DNA of 64,000 nt from Rhizobium esperanzae (GCF_002204185.1 NZ_MXPU01000006.1:62001-126000); one strand, 5' to 3'. Counted from the stretch's first letter, positions 27,710 through 37,308 are shown. The notes: a model not told the origin generated them from the sequence alone. Program-made: numbers and translations.

Positions 27710-29044
27710 TCAGTTCTTCCTCCCGTCGCGGATCTGCGCGAAATAGCGGTCCGTGCCGACCTGGCCGCCTTTCAGCGCGATCTGCAGGCCGTTGGTCGGC
27801 GCATAGTCGCCATGGGCGAGGCAGAGCGGCGAGCCCGGCGTCTGCGGCAGCGGCAGCAATGTCGTCAGCGCGTCGATCTTCAATTGCCGCAGCGCGTGGC
27901 TCGACGTGTCGCCGCCGGCGACGACCGCGCGCGGCAGTGCTTCCTGCTCGATCAGCCTGCTCAGGATCGTGCCGAGCGCGCTGCCGAGCTGGTGGCGAGC
28001 GCCGGGAAGCCGGTCGATATCGGCGCCGCGGTCGGCGGATGGGCCGAGCGCCGTGTAAAGGATGACGCTCCGGCCTTCCTTCAGCTTGCCGATACCCGCC
28101 TGCACCGCCGCATCCACCGCAGCCTCGCCATTCGAGACCAGAGCAAGCGGATCGAGTGCGATGCTTTCGAAACCGTTTTCGACGGCCGTGCGGATCTGGC
28201 GTTCGGTCGTCGGCGAGACGCTGCCGGAGACGACCGCGAGGCGATCGACGGCGCCGATATCGGGAAATTCCGCGCTGCCCTGACCGATCACGCCGGCCTG
28301 CCGCCAGGCTCTGAGCAGGGCATATTCGACGCCCGAGGAGCCTGCGACGAAGCTTCCCGAACGGTTGGCGACGCGCAGCATCTGCCGCCCGGCGGCCGCC
28401 TGCGTCGCGTCGGAATCGACATCGAGCAACAGAATACCTTCCCGATCCGACGCCAGCTCGTCGATCCGCCGGTCGGCATCGGCCGCGGTGATTGCGACGA
28501 GATCGGCAAGCAGCACGGGAAGCGAGGTCTGCTTCGACAGGTGCAGCGCAAGATCCGCCTCATCCATCGGCGTGACGGGATGGCGGCTCATCACCGGGTG
28601 GCGGTCGATGCGGAAGACGCGACCCTGATAGGCTGCGAAAAGATTGCCGAAAACCGTGTAGCGCTTCAATTGCGGCGCGCCGACGATGACGGGCACGATG
28701 GATTGCCCGAAACTCGTGCGGCCGATCTCGATCGCCTTGCCTATATTGCCGATGCCGGGGCTGGAATCGAAGGTCGAGCAGACCTTGTAATGGCAGATGG
28801 CAGCGCCGAGCGAATTCAGCCAGTCGAAGGCCGGCGCAAGATGCTCGTCCATCCATGCCGGCGTCTCGCTGCGGCTCGTTCCGGCAATGCCGATCGCGCG
28901 GCAATGGCCGAAACGGGCAAGCAGCTCCGGCCTGGGAAGGTCGAGGAAGAGCACGGTCTCGACGCCGTTCGAGGCGAGCGCCTCCATGACGTCGGTGGAG
29001 CCGGTGAAATCATCCCCGTAATAGCTGACGAGACGTCCATCCAT
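27710..29044 (-). CDS. oiaK: DUF1537-family 3-oxo-isoapionate kinase
   Basis: 444 residues from the ATG at 29044; a GTG at 29053 overlapping the oiaX stop is an alternative. Four-carbon acid sugar kinase family: N-terminal YYGDDFTGSTDVMEAL (substrate Asp residues) and C-terminal VVAGGDTSSHALRQL (ATP-binding). In apiose pathways OiaK phosphorylates 3-oxo-isoapionate to the 4-phosphate, the substrate of the RuBisCO-like OiaX. It sits between oiaX and lerI with near-zero spacing, so strong co-translation is expected. Assignment rests on family plus locus. Confidence 0.82.
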   Translation of the reverse strand: MDGRLVSYYGDDFTGSTDVMEALASNGVETVLFLDLPRPELLARFGHCRAIGIAGTSRSETPAWMDEHLAPAFDWLNSLGAAICHYKVCSTFDSSPGIGNIGKAIEIGRTSFGQSIVPVIVGAPQLKRYTVFGNLFAAYQGRVFRIDRHPVMSRHPVTPMDEADLALHLSKQTSLPVLLADLVAITAADADRRIDELASDREGILLLDVDSDATQAAAGRQMLRVANRSGSFVAGSSGVEYALLRAWRQAGVIGQGSAEFPDIGAVDRLAVVSGSVSPTTERQIRTAVENGFESIALDPLALVSNGEAAVDAAVQAGIGKLKEGRSVILYTALGPSADRGADIDRLPGARHQLGSALGTILSRLIEQEALPRAVVAGGDTSSHALRQLKIDALTTLLPLPQTPGSPLCLAHGDYAPTNGLQIALKGGQVGTDRYFAQIRDGRKN

Positions 29045-29049
29045 CGCCG

Positions 29050-30306
29050 TCACGCGCCCTTGCCGTCGCTGAATTTCGCAATCGAGGCGGCAAGCTCCGG
29101 ATGATCCTTGGCATAGACCTCCAGCGGAATGCCGGCGACCGCCGCCTGCCAGGCCTGCTGCACGGCGCGCACGCCGGCAGCAGGACCGCCGGGATGGCTG
29201 ACGATGCCGCCGCCGCAGAGATAGAGAAGATCGATGGTGCGGCCGGTGCGCTCGTAGGTCTCCGGCGCCTGCCCGCCCCACTGGCCGGAGCCCGCGACCG
29301 GAAGCGGGCAATCGGCGGCATCGAAGAGCGGCGTGCTGACGGCCTTGAAGGAAGAGACGAAGCTCTCGTCCGGCTCCCAATATTTGACCCTGATGCCGTT
29401 GATCTGGAACTGGTCGACGCCGAGCAGCCGCCAGAACTGCTGATAGACCTTGAAATCCATGCCGGCGCCCGGATCGCGCGTCAGCACATCCCAGCCGTTG
29501 CGATGCGCATGCAGCACCAGGCTGGAGCGCTTGCGCAGGAAGCTCATGCCGCCGAAGCCGATCGAATTGATATTGACGACGGCGCAATTGCCGCCGGCCG
29601 CAGCGACGATATCGTGGTTGCGCATCATCTCGTCGGGATCGGCATGCGAGATGCCGAAGGCATACATGACCTTCTTGCCGGTCTTCTGCTCGTGATCGAG
29701 AATGCGCGGCATGATCGCGGCGACGCGCTCCTTGAGCGGCGAATAGGCCGGGCTCATCAGCTTCTCATCGTCCTTGATGAAGTCGACGCCCGACCCAATC
29801 AATTCGCCGACGAGTTCCGCCGTCTCGTGCGGCCTCAGCCCCAGTGCCGGCTTGACGATCGTGCCGATGATCGGGCGGCCCTCGACGCCGGTGAGGCGGC
29901 GGCTGCCCGCTATGCCGAATTGCGGCCCGGGATGGGCGCTCCGGAAAGCTTCGGGCAGCTTCATGTCGACGATGCGGATGCCGGTCATGCCCTTGATCGA
30001 ATAGACGCCGCCGATCGCGATGGTCATCAGCGCCGAGAGATCTGTGCCGATCGCCTCCAGAGGGAAGGCAATGTCGACATCGGCGCGGTGGAGCAGCGTG
30101 TCGGGCGCGGCCTCGGGCCAGGTCGGATGGCGCGCATTCTCGAGCGGGCGGATCGCCAAAACCCGGGCGGCGACGCGTGATTTCAGCTCTTCCGTCTCGC
30201 CGGGAACCGGCACGAAGGTTCCGGTCGACTGGTCGCTGGCGATCTTGTCCGCCATCGTCTCGACGCTGCCGGGCGTTTCGATGCGGTAGGTCAGGGTTAT
30301 CATCAT
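29050..30306 (-). CDS. oiaX: RuBisCO-like protein, 3-oxo-isoapionate-4-phosphate decarboxylase type
   Basis: 418 residues from the ATG pair at 30306 (MMITLTYRIE, the usual RLP start). It keeps the RuBisCO Lys at about 152 (GTIVKPALGL) and the carbamate/Mg triad KDDE at about 178-181 (GVDFIKDDEKL). The loop-6 region differs from true RuBisCO, as expected for form IV. In apiose catabolism RLPs split into OiaX (decarboxylase giving L-erythrulose 1-phosphate) and OiaT (transcarboxylase/hydrolase). The downstream lerI and derI genes, which handle erythrulose phosphates, favour OiaX. It is first in its operon, behind a candidate GntR operator. Confidence 0.82.
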   Translation of the reverse strand: MMITLTYRIETPGSVETMADKIASDQSTGTFVPVPGETEELKSRVAARVLAIRPLENARHPTWPEAAPDTLLHRADVDIAFPLEAIGTDLSALMTIAIGGVYSIKGMTGIRIVDMKLPEAFRSAHPGPQFGIAGSRRLTGVEGRPIIGTIVKPALGLRPHETAELVGELIGSGVDFIKDDEKLMSPAYSPLKERVAAIMPRILDHEQKTGKKVMYAFGISHADPDEMMRNHDIVAAAGGNCAVVNINSIGFGGMSFLRKRSSLVLHAHRNGWDVLTRDPGAGMDFKVYQQFWRLLGVDQFQINGIRVKYWEPDESFVSSFKAVSTPLFDAADCPLPVAGSGQWGGQAPETYERTGRTIDLLYLCGGGIVSHPGGPAAGVRAVQQAWQAAVAGIPLEVYAKDHPELAASIAKFSDGKGA

Positions 30307-30356
30307 GAAACGGCCGGCTGCTCCTCTCGCCATGGAGATTGTCATGGCGTCAACTC

Positions 30357-30376
30357 GTGATCTGGTATAATGAGTA
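30357..30376. promoter_or_regulatory. Candidate FCD-GntR operator between oiaX and its regulator
   Basis: CTGGTATAATGAGT (30362-30375) is one mismatch from the copy before apnO (26426-26439). It lies 56 bp upstream of the oiaX start and in the 161-bp divergent gap shared with the GntR gene, so one protein could control both directions. Confidence 0.55.
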
Positions 30377-30467
30377 TTCCAACTGTTGAAAAGCGGAATC
30401 TTCGGCGGCGCAAATTTTCAGCCGCGAGCTTTGTTCTCGGCGCGGAAAACTGTTAGGAGGAAGCATT

Positions 30468-31190
30468 TTGAGCCAGCGAGATCTCATGACCCAGCCCATC
30501 GAACAAATCGTCCGCCGGAAACTCTCCGACGAAGTGTTTGATCGACTCGAGCGGATGATCACCTCAGGCGAGCTTCAGCCCGGTGACGAAATGCCCTCCG
30601 AGCGGGTGCTGATGGAGCGCTTCGGCGTCGGCCGGCCGGCGATCCGTGAAGCCATGCAATCGCTCGCCAACAAGGGTCTCGTCAGCATCTCGCACGGCGA
30701 GCGCGCGAAGGTCTTGCGGCTGACGGCGAAATCGATCTTCCGCCAGGTCGATCTCACCGCCAAGATCATGCTGTCGCAATCGGCCGACTCGCTCGAACAT
30801 CTGAAGAGCGCCCGCATCTTCTTCGAGCGCGGCATGGCCCGCGAAGCCGCGCAGCGCGCCTCGGCAACCGATATCAGCGATCTCAGGGACATCATCGAGC
30901 GTCAGCGCGCCTCGCTCGGGCGGGCCGAAGAGTTCATCGACGCCGACATGGAATTCCACACCCGCATCGCCCAGATTTCAGGCAACCCGATCTATGTCGC
31001 CGTCAGCGAGGCGATGCTCGCCTGGCTGAAGGAATATCACACCGAAATGCTGATCTGGACCGGCAAGGAAAAGTTCACGCTTGCCGAACACGACGAAATC
31101 GTCGACCGCCTCGAGGCCAACGATGTCGACGGCTCGGAGATGGCGCTCCTGAAGCATCTCGAAAGGTCGCGGGCGCTTTATACCAAGTAG
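30468..31190 (+). CDS. FCD-family GntR regulator of the apiose locus (NanR-like)
   Basis: 240 residues from a TTG start seven bases after a perfect AGGAGG; an in-frame ATG 18 bases later is too far from that site. The N-terminal winged helix (IVRRKLSDEVFDRLERMITSGELQPGDEMPSE, GVGRPAIREAMQSLANKGLVSI) is GntR. The C-terminal FCD effector domain has the metal-type His residues (DADMEFHTRIAQISGN, AEHDEIVDRLEA, LKHLERSRALY). It is divergent from the oiaX operon. It probably represses both halves of the locus through the shared CTGGTAT-ATGAGT sites, released by a pathway intermediate. The ligand is unknown. Confidence 0.82.
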   Translation: MSQRDLMTQPIEQIVRRKLSDEVFDRLERMITSGELQPGDEMPSERVLMERFGVGRPAIREAMQSLANKGLVSISHGERAKVLRLTAKSIFRQVDLTAKIMLSQSADSLEHLKSARIFFERGMAREAAQRASATDISDLRDIIERQRASLGRAEEFIDADMEFHTRIAQISGNPIYVAVSEAMLAWLKEYHTEMLIWTGKEKFTLAEHDEIVDRLEANDVDGSEMALLKHLERSRALYTK

Positions 31191-31237
31191 CCCGCACCAG
31201 ACGGTGATCAGCGGCGCAATTTGTCATCAGCAGCTGC

Positions 31238-31262
31238 GGAACAATGATGTCCTGACGAGGTT
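31238..31262 (+). promoter_or_regulatory. EcfG-type promoter (GGAAC-N17-GTT)
   Basis: GGAAC at 31238-31242 and GTT at 31260-31262 with 17 bases between, 42 bases before the start of the exported small protein gene. The spacing is identical to seven other sites in the window. This matches the alphaproteobacterial general-stress sigma EcfG consensus, roughly GGAAC-N16-CGTT. Confidence 0.7.
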
Positions 31263-31304
31263 GTGGATGAGCTAATCACGCAACATCCCAAGGAGGATCT
31301 CAGG

Positions 31305-31625
31305 ATGCGTATGAAAATCGTAGCAGCTTCGCTCTTCGCGCTCGGCATGGCGACATCCGCTTTCGCCCAGTCCAACCCGGCCCCGGCCGGCGCCACGATC
31401 GACAAGAACCAGGCCGATCAGGGCGGCGGTGCGAGCGGCGACATGAAAGCCAAGAAGCCGATGGCCACTGATACCACCACGACCGGCTCAACGACCGGCG
31501 GCACGATGAAGATGGACAAGACCAAGTGCCCGAACCCGGTCAATAACTCCGCCAATCTCCAGACGCAGGGCGGCACGAGCAACGCCACCCCGATGGACGA
31601 GGCCTGCGCAGCGCATAACAACTGA
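31305..31625 (+). CDS. Small exported Thr/Gly/Asn-rich protein, probable stress-induced
   Basis: 106 residues from the ATG at 31305 with AAGGAGG nine bases before. Signal peptide MRMKIVAASLFALGMATSAFAQ, cleavage after AFA. The mature protein is low-complexity (ATDTTTTGSTTGGTMKMDK) with two Cys (KCPNPVNN and EACAAHNN) that could form one disulfide. I do not recognise the family. An EcfG-type promoter upstream places it in the general stress response, and an 8-bp UUCG hairpin follows the stop. It is probably periplasmic. Confidence 0.7.
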   Translation: MRMKIVAASLFALGMATSAFAQSNPAPAGATIDKNQADQGGGASGDMKAKKPMATDTTTTGSTTGGTMKMDKTKCPNPVNNSANLQTQGGTSNATPMDEACAAHNN

Positions 31626-31644
31626 CCGGCTTGCAATGCACCAG

Positions 31645-31666
31645 GAACCCCGCTTCGGCGGGGTTC
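31645..31666 (+). terminator. Hairpin with UUCG loop after the exported small protein
   Basis: Perfect stem AACCCCGC / GCGGGGTT closed by a TTCG tetraloop, 20 bases after the stop codon. The stem is stable, but the following bases (CGGCTTCAGG) are not a T-run, so termination efficiency is uncertain. Confidence 0.6.
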
Positions 31667-31713
31667 GGCTTCAGGAGAGCTGCTCCGAAGGGCGAGGCGT
31701 TGCGCCGACACCC

Positions 31714-31790
31714 GATGAATGCAAGGAGCAGCGTTGGAGCGCGTCCTTCGAGGCTCCGGCCTGCGGCCTGCGCGCCTCAGGACGAGGGAC
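31714..31790 (-). repeat. Mosaic intergenic repeat, copy 3 (inverted relative to copies 1 and 2)
   Basis: On the minus strand this aligns over about 75 bases with the cores at 9083-9156 and 9983-10058, sharing GAGCCTCGAAGGACGCG and GCTCCTTGCATTCATC. It lies in the 381-bp gap between the exported small protein and the frameshifted ABC exporter. The rest of that gap (about 31800-32006) shows no gene. Confidence 0.7.
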
Positions 31791-32006
31791 GCCGGAGGGT
31801 GCCGCGCCTGTGCAGGCAGAGATGCCGCATCCGAGAGGGGCGTTTCGCGCGGTCTGTGCATGCTCGATTTCAGCCCCCCCTTTATACAGCCTCCCGTTCC
31901 CAAACACCAAAATTCTAGTTGAGATTGCAGCCCCAAGGTGATCCTATCCTCCGCCTGCGTAGCCTTGAGTCCCTCGCCCTTATTCCAACATTTGACCGAG
32001 CGGCCC

Positions 32007-33859
32007 ATGTCGATTTCAGATGCGATCTATCGTCCCTTCGAGACCCTGATCCGGCCGCTCGACATTCCTTATCGGCCGCTGCCGTCGAAGGGGCCGGTGA
32101 CGGTGCTGTTGCATTTCATCTCGATGTTTCGCGGCGTGCTGATTGCGCTGGCGCTTTGCTCCATGGTGTTCGAGGTGATCAACCTGACGATCGTCTGGGG
32201 GCTTTCGGTCATCGTCGACGGCGTGACGCAGCAGGGTGCTGCCGTCTTCCTGCGCAGCGAATGGCTGCTGCTGAGCGTTCTCGGTTTTCTGATCTTTCCG
32301 GTGATGCCGATCGTATCCTTCGTGCTCAATACGCTGAACTCGCATACATTGGGCATCGCCATGCCGGCTGCCATTCAGTGGCAGGGGCACAAGGCGGTGG
32401 AGCGGCAGGATCTTGCCTTTTTCCATGATCTCTATGCCGGCCAGGTTTCCTCGCGGCTGCAGCAGGTCTCCTCCGCCGTCCAGCAGCAAATTCTCGCCGG
32501 CTTCCAGTCCATTCCGCGCTTCCTGATGCAACTGATGGGCTCGGTGATTTTGCTCAGCGCGCTCGCCTGCAGCTTGCTTTGCCCGTCGTCGTCTGGATCG
32601 TGCTCAACGTCGCCTTCACCGCGAGGATCGTGCCGACCTTCGTCGAGCGCTCGCGCCGCACCGCCAAGCAGCGCAGCATGATCGCCGGCGCCATCACCGA
32701 TCTCTACACCAACATGCAGATGATCAAGCAGTTCGCGGCCGAAGACAGCGAAGCAGGCGCGATCCGCCGCATCATCGGAAAGGCCGTGCAGACGCAGCAC
32801 GCCGAGCAGCGCATCTACCGCTCGTCGGAAGTGACCGTCGTCATCCTCAATACGCTGTTGTGGCTGACCATGCTGGCGATCGGATTTTTCGGCCTCGTCA
32901 AAGGCTTCCTCACGGTCGGCGAGTTCGTCGGCGCAGTCTATATCCTCAATCGGCTGTCGACGCAGATCTTCGTCTTCATGCAAATGGGCCAGCAGATCTT
33001 CCAGGCGATCGGCACGATCAAGGACGCCATGCCCGTCATGACGACGCCGCCCACCATCACCGACCGGCCGGATGCGGCCGAACTCACGGTGCAACAGGGC
33101 GAGATCCGTTTCGAAAAGGTGCGTTTCGCCTACAAGTCCGGCAAAGCAATCATCGACAACCTGTCGCTGACGGTGCAGCCCGGCGAGAAGGTGGGCCTGG
33201 TCGGCCTCTCCGGCGCCGGTAAGACGACGCTCGCAAACCTGCTCCTGCGCTTCTACGACATCAAGGAGGGCGCAATCCTGATCGACGGGCAGGATATCCG
33301 CGCGGTGACGCAGGCAAGCCTTCGCCGCGCGATCGGCGTCATCGCCCAGGATGTCGCGCTGCTGCACCGTTCGGTCGGCGACAATATCCGCTACGGCCGG
33401 CCGGTGGCGACGCAGGAAGAGATCGAAAGGGTGACGAAGATGGCAAGCGCCGATGCCTTCATCGCCGATCTCACAGACAGCGAAGGTCGCAAGGGTTACG
33501 CGGCTTTCGTCGGCGATCGCGGCATCAAATTGTCAGGCGGCCAGCGCCAGCGTGTCGCGATCGCCCGCGTGCTGTTGAAGGACGCGCCGATCCTGGTCCT
33601 CGACGAGGCGACCTCCGCGCTCGACAGCGAATCCGAAGCCGCCATCCAGGAAAGGCTGAACCTCGTCATGGAGGGAAAGACGGTGATCGCCATCGCCCAC
33701 CGCCTCTCGACGATCGCCAGGATGGATAGGATCGTCGTGCTCGATCACGGACGCATCGTGGAAGAAGGCCGGCCGGAAGAACTGGTCGAACAGGATGGGC
33801 TGTTTGCCCGGCTCTGGAGGCGGCAGACCGGCGGCTTCATCCCTGAAGAGATCGATTGA
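32007..33859 (+). pseudogene. ABC exporter (fused membrane and ATPase domains) with a one-base frameshift
   Basis: The first frame encodes MSISDAIYRPFETLIRPLDI and membrane helices to about 32566. The protein then continues in another frame (LQLALPVVVWIVLN...) to a complete ATPase: GLSGAGKTT (Walker A), LSGGQRQRVAIARVLL (signature), ILVLDEATSALD (Walker B), AHRLSTI (His switch), stop at 33859. Joined, they give about 617 residues, normal for an MsbA-like half-transporter. One missing base around 32560-32570 splits the gene. As written, the first frame stops at 32681. It is either a real inactivating deletion or a sequence error; the rest shows no decay. Confidence 0.8.
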
Positions 33860-33914
33860 GCGGGGCAGGGAACTGTCATCGCTTGACTCATGGGAAAGGG
33901 ATTGATACCGATGT

Positions 33915-33930
33915 GGGTAATCGATAACCC
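33915..33930. promoter_or_regulatory. LacI-type operator
   Basis: GGGTAATCGATAACCC, a 16-bp near-perfect palindrome with a central CG (one mismatched pair), 11 bp before the LacI-family GTG start. Position and form fit autoregulation by the adjacent LacI protein and control of the whole downstream fructoside operon. Confidence 0.6.
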
Positions 33931-33941
33931 AAAGCGAACCC

Positions 33942-34946
33942 GTGACTGCTTCACTTAACGACATAGCCGCCCGTGCAGGCGTTTCCGTCAAGACCGTGTC
34001 AGGCGCTCTGCATGGCGGTTCGGCGCGCATGTCTGAGGAAACGCGCCGGCGGATCAAGGAGATCGCCGAGGAACTCGGCTATGTCACCAACTTTGCGGCT
34101 CGCAGCATGCGGCAGGGCTGGATGCCGCTTGTCGGCCTCGTCGCCGATGACCTGATCACCTCGCCTTTCGCGACGGAGATCATCAGGGGGCTCGACGGGG
34201 CCGTGCGTACTTCCGACATGGCCGTCTTCGCCATGACGCTCGGCGGCCATCGCAGCGTGGGATCGATCCTCGATGAGATGCGACGCTTTCGCCCGCGCGC
34301 GATCGCCTATGCTGCCATGTATCACAAGAGCGTCGACCTGCCGCCCGAGTTTGCCGATACTGTCGGGGTGATGATCAACTGCCGGGACGCCAATGATCGA
34401 GTGACGTCTCTCGTGCCGGATGAAACCGGCGCGGCGATCGAGATTACCAGCTACCTGCTCGACGCAGGGCGCCGCAATATCGCATTCATCAACCTGCCGG
34501 GACTGCTCGCCGGCGAACTGCGTGAACTGGGTTTCCGGCAGGCGCTCGATCACGCCGGCATTGACGGGGCAGGGGCTGTCGTACTTCCCGCTGTCAGCAA
34601 GGCGATCTATAGCGATCGGGCGCATAGCCTCGTGCCCACACATATACATGATCTCATCAACAGCCCGCGGCGTCCCGATGCCATCCTGTGCGGCAACGAT
34701 CGTGTGGCCATGGAAGTCTACGCCGCGCTGCGCCGATGCGGGGCGACCATTCCCGATGACGTCGCGGTCGCGAGCTTCGACAATCAGGTCGAGATCGCCT
34801 CCCGCCTCGATCCGCCGCTGACAACCATGGCGCTGCCGCACCGCGCCATGGGCCGCCAGGCCGCGCAAATCCTGCTTGCCGACCACCGATCCGCGGCCGG
34901 GGTGCAGAAACTGCCGTTCCAGTTGGTGGAGCGGGCATCCGTGTAA
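33942..34946 (+). CDS. LacI-family transcriptional regulator
   Basis: 334 residues from a GTG; no strong ribosome-binding site, but the start fits the family because the helix-turn-helix begins at once (SLNDIAARAGVSVKTVSGALHG). LacI features: hinge helix NFAARSMRQG, a periplasmic-binding-like effector domain (PLVGLVADDLITSPFATEII, DAILCGNDRVAMEVYAAL, DDVAVASFDNQVEIASRLDPPLTTMALP). It is 36 bp ahead of the binding-protein gene and probably first in the operon. The effector is likely a fructoside or its hydrolysis product. The operator at 33915-33930 suggests autorepression. Confidence 0.85.
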   Translation: MTASLNDIAARAGVSVKTVSGALHGGSARMSEETRRRIKEIAEELGYVTNFAARSMRQGWMPLVGLVADDLITSPFATEIIRGLDGAVRTSDMAVFAMTLGGHRSVGSILDEMRRFRPRAIAYAAMYHKSVDLPPEFADTVGVMINCRDANDRVTSLVPDETGAAIEITSYLLDAGRRNIAFINLPGLLAGELRELGFRQALDHAGIDGAGAVVLPAVSKAIYSDRAHSLVPTHIHDLINSPRRPDAILCGNDRVAMEVYAALRRCGATIPDDVAVASFDNQVEIASRLDPPLTTMALPHRAMGRQAAQILLADHRSAAGVQKLPFQLVERASV

Positions 34947-34982
34947 ATTGAGGAAGGCCCATTCAATTGAGGAGGAATTCTA

Positions 34983-36275
34983 ATGGGTAAACGTTTACTT
35001 TGGTCTGTCGTCCTGTCTTCGACACTGGCCGCTACATGGGCTGACGCAGCCGAAAAGACTGCCATTCAGGTCATGCATCAGGGCGATCCCGGTTTTGTCG
35101 CCGCCTATGGCAAGGTGGCCGAGCGCTTCGAGGCCGCCAATCCCGATGTCGATGTCCAGTTCATCTATGCGCCGCACGATGCCTATAACGAGAAGTTCAG
35201 CGCGGCCGTCATGGCCAAGCAACTGCCCGACGTCATGGAGCTCGATGCGCCGTTCCTCGCCAATTATGTCTGGTCGGGTTATCTGCAGCCGATCAAGCCG
35301 CTGATCGACAAAGATCTCCTCGACGACATGACGGAGTCCAACATCGCTCAAGGCACATACCCGGTCGACAAGGATCTCTATGCGATCGGCCTGACGGACT
35401 CTTCCGTCGTTCTTTACGGCAACAAGAAATATCTCGAAGCGATCGGCGCGCGCATCCCGAAATCCGTCGACGATGCCTGGACGCGAGAGGAGTTCGAAAG
35501 CTACCTCGAGAAGCTTTCGAAGCTCGACGGCGTGAAGTGGCCGATCGACACCTTTCGCGGCTACGGCATCAAGACCGAATGGATCACCTATGCCTATGGG
35601 CCGATCCTGCAATCGGCAGGTTGCGACCTGATCGACCGCAAAGCCTGGAAATCCGAGGGAACGCTCGACAGCGACGCCTGCGTCGATGCCCTCGCCATGA
35701 TGCAGAAATGGGTCAAGAACGGCTGGGTCGTGCCGCAGTCGGCCGGCACCAACCAGTTCTTCGCCGAAGGCAATCCGGCCGCACTGGCGCTCGGCGGACA
35801 CTGGGTCTATGCGGAGGCTGCGGCCACCATGAAGGACAACATCGTCGTCCTGCCGCTTCCCAAGTTCGGCGCAAAGGGCGCGAGCCCGAACGGCACCTGG
35901 ATCTGGGCGATCACCAAGACGTCAAAGCATCCCGATGTCGCCGCCAAGTTCATCAGCTTCCTGCTGAAGGACAAGGAGTATCGGGCCTATGTCTCAAGCC
36001 AGTCCGGCTATCCCGGCTTGAAGAGCTTCGCGGCCGAATCTCCGCTCTATGCAAACGGCGGCCCCATGGCGATCGCCTTCGAGCAGGCGTCGAAGACGGC
36101 CGTTGCCCGCCCGCCGCATCCAGCCTATCCCACCATCACGTCGGCCTTCATGCAGGCCATCGACGAGGCCTTCAATGGGGGCGATCCAAAGGAGGCGCTC
36201 ACAACAGCCGCCAAGAAGATCGACCAGGATATCGAAGACAACGACGGATATCCGCCGTTCGGTGATCAGGAATAA
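34983..36275 (+). CDS. Periplasmic sugar-binding protein of a CUT1 ABC importer
   Basis: 430 residues; signal peptide MGKRLLWSVVLSSTLAATWADA, then a type-1 extracellular solute-binding protein (VAERFEAANPDVDVQFIYAP, QLPDVMELDAPFLANYVWSGYLQPI, GNPAALALGGHWVYAEAA, GTWIWAITKTSKHPDVAAKFISFLL). AGGAGG precedes the ATG. It leads a four-gene transport/hydrolase set. With the GH32 enzyme at the end of the operon, the ligand is probably sucrose, a fructo-oligosaccharide or another beta-fructoside. Confidence 0.85.
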   Translation: MGKRLLWSVVLSSTLAATWADAAEKTAIQVMHQGDPGFVAAYGKVAERFEAANPDVDVQFIYAPHDAYNEKFSAAVMAKQLPDVMELDAPFLANYVWSGYLQPIKPLIDKDLLDDMTESNIAQGTYPVDKDLYAIGLTDSSVVLYGNKKYLEAIGARIPKSVDDAWTREEFESYLEKLSKLDGVKWPIDTFRGYGIKTEWITYAYGPILQSAGCDLIDRKAWKSEGTLDSDACVDALAMMQKWVKNGWVVPQSAGTNQFFAEGNPAALALGGHWVYAEAAATMKDNIVVLPLPKFGAKGASPNGTWIWAITKTSKHPDVAAKFISFLLKDKEYRAYVSSQSGYPGLKSFAAESPLYANGGPMAIAFEQASKTAVARPPHPAYPTITSAFMQAIDEAFNGGDPKEALTTAAKKIDQDIEDNDGYPPFGDQE

Positions 36276-36366
36276 CAGCCAACGGCGCCGGTCGGTCGAA
36301 GCCTTGCGACGTGTCGCCACGTTGCAGGGCGGGACCGACCCTTGAGGCCTGGCGAGGAGGAATGCG

Positions 36367-37308
36367 ATGGTCATGCAACAATCGACATTGCCGTCGACAA
36401 CAGTGCGAAAGTCTCCGGCGCGCCGGCATGACATGGGACGACTGATGCAGGAAGCGGCGATGCTCGCGCCGGCCGTGATTCTTTTGACTGTCTTTCTGAT
36501 CGTGCCGTTCTTCCTGTCCTTCTGGACGGCGATGACCAACCAGCCTCTGGTGCCGCGGCCGACGCCCGTCCGGTTCGTCTGGTTCAACAATTTCATCCGC
36601 ATCTTCCAGGACGATCTTTTCTGGACTGCCCTCTGGAACGTCTCGCGCTTCACCTTCTGGATCATTCCAGCCCAGTGTGGCCTGGCTTTCGCAACGGCCC
36701 TGCTGCTGCATCAGAAGCTGCCGTTCCGCAATGTGCTGCGCGGCATGTTCTTCCTACCGGCGATCACGTCGATGGTCGTGGTCTGCGTCATCTGGGGCAC
36801 CCTGTTCCAATATCCGACGGGCCCGTTCAACCAGATCCTCGGTTTCATTTCCGGTGGCGCGGTCCAGCCGATCGATTGGCTCGGCGATCCCGAATGGGCG
36901 ATGTTCTCGCTCGTCCTGCTCTCGGCTTGGCAAGCCTATGGTTTCCAGATGATCGTCTATCTCGCGGGTCTGCAGGGCATTCCCGACGAACTCTACGATG
37001 CCGCCAAGATCGACGGCGCGAATGCTTTCCGGCGCTTCTGGCATGTGACAATGCCGGGCCTTCGGCCGACGCATGTCTTCGTCCTGGTGATCACCACCAT
37101 CCAGGCGTTCAAGCTCTATACCCAGGTCGCCATCCTCACGCAGGGCGGGCCGAAAAGCAGCACCGAGACGGTTGTGCATTACATGGTCCGCGCCGGTTTC
37201 GAGGAACAGAAGATGGGTTATGCCTCGGCCGTGTCCGTCATCCTGTTCGTCATCGTTCTCATCATCGCGCTGATCCAGCGCCAGCTCCTGAGGCGCTTCG
37301 ATGTCTGA
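36367..37308 (+). CDS. CUT1 ABC importer permease 1 (MalF/UgpA-like)
   Basis: 313 residues, six predicted membrane helices. The EAA loop that docks the ATPase is visible: ELYDAAKIDGANAFRRFWHVTMPGLRP near residue 210. GAGGAGG lies just upstream of the ATG. It overlaps the next permease gene by 8 bp. With permease 2 it forms the inner-membrane channel for the binding protein at 34983. No ATPase gene is present in this operon. Confidence 0.87.
   Translation: MVMQQSTLPSTTVRKSPARRHDMGRLMQEAAMLAPAVILLTVFLIVPFFLSFWTAMTNQPLVPRPTPVRFVWFNNFIRIFQDDLFWTALWNVSRFTFWIIPAQCGLAFATALLLHQKLPFRNVLRGMFFLPAITSMVVVCVIWGTLFQYPTGPFNQILGFISGGAVQPIDWLGDPEWAMFSLVLLSAWQAYGFQMIVYLAGLQGIPDELYDAAKIDGANAFRRFWHVTMPGLRPTHVFVLVITTIQAFKLYTQVAILTQGGPKSSTETVVHYMVRAGFEEQKMGYASAVSVILFVIVLIIALIQRQLLRRFDV

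Noticed and set aside
29045..29587. N-terminal extension of the OiaK frame to 625 residues
   Set aside because: The extra part lies inside the RLP gene in another frame and is not protein-like; the kinase family starts at YYGDDFTG.
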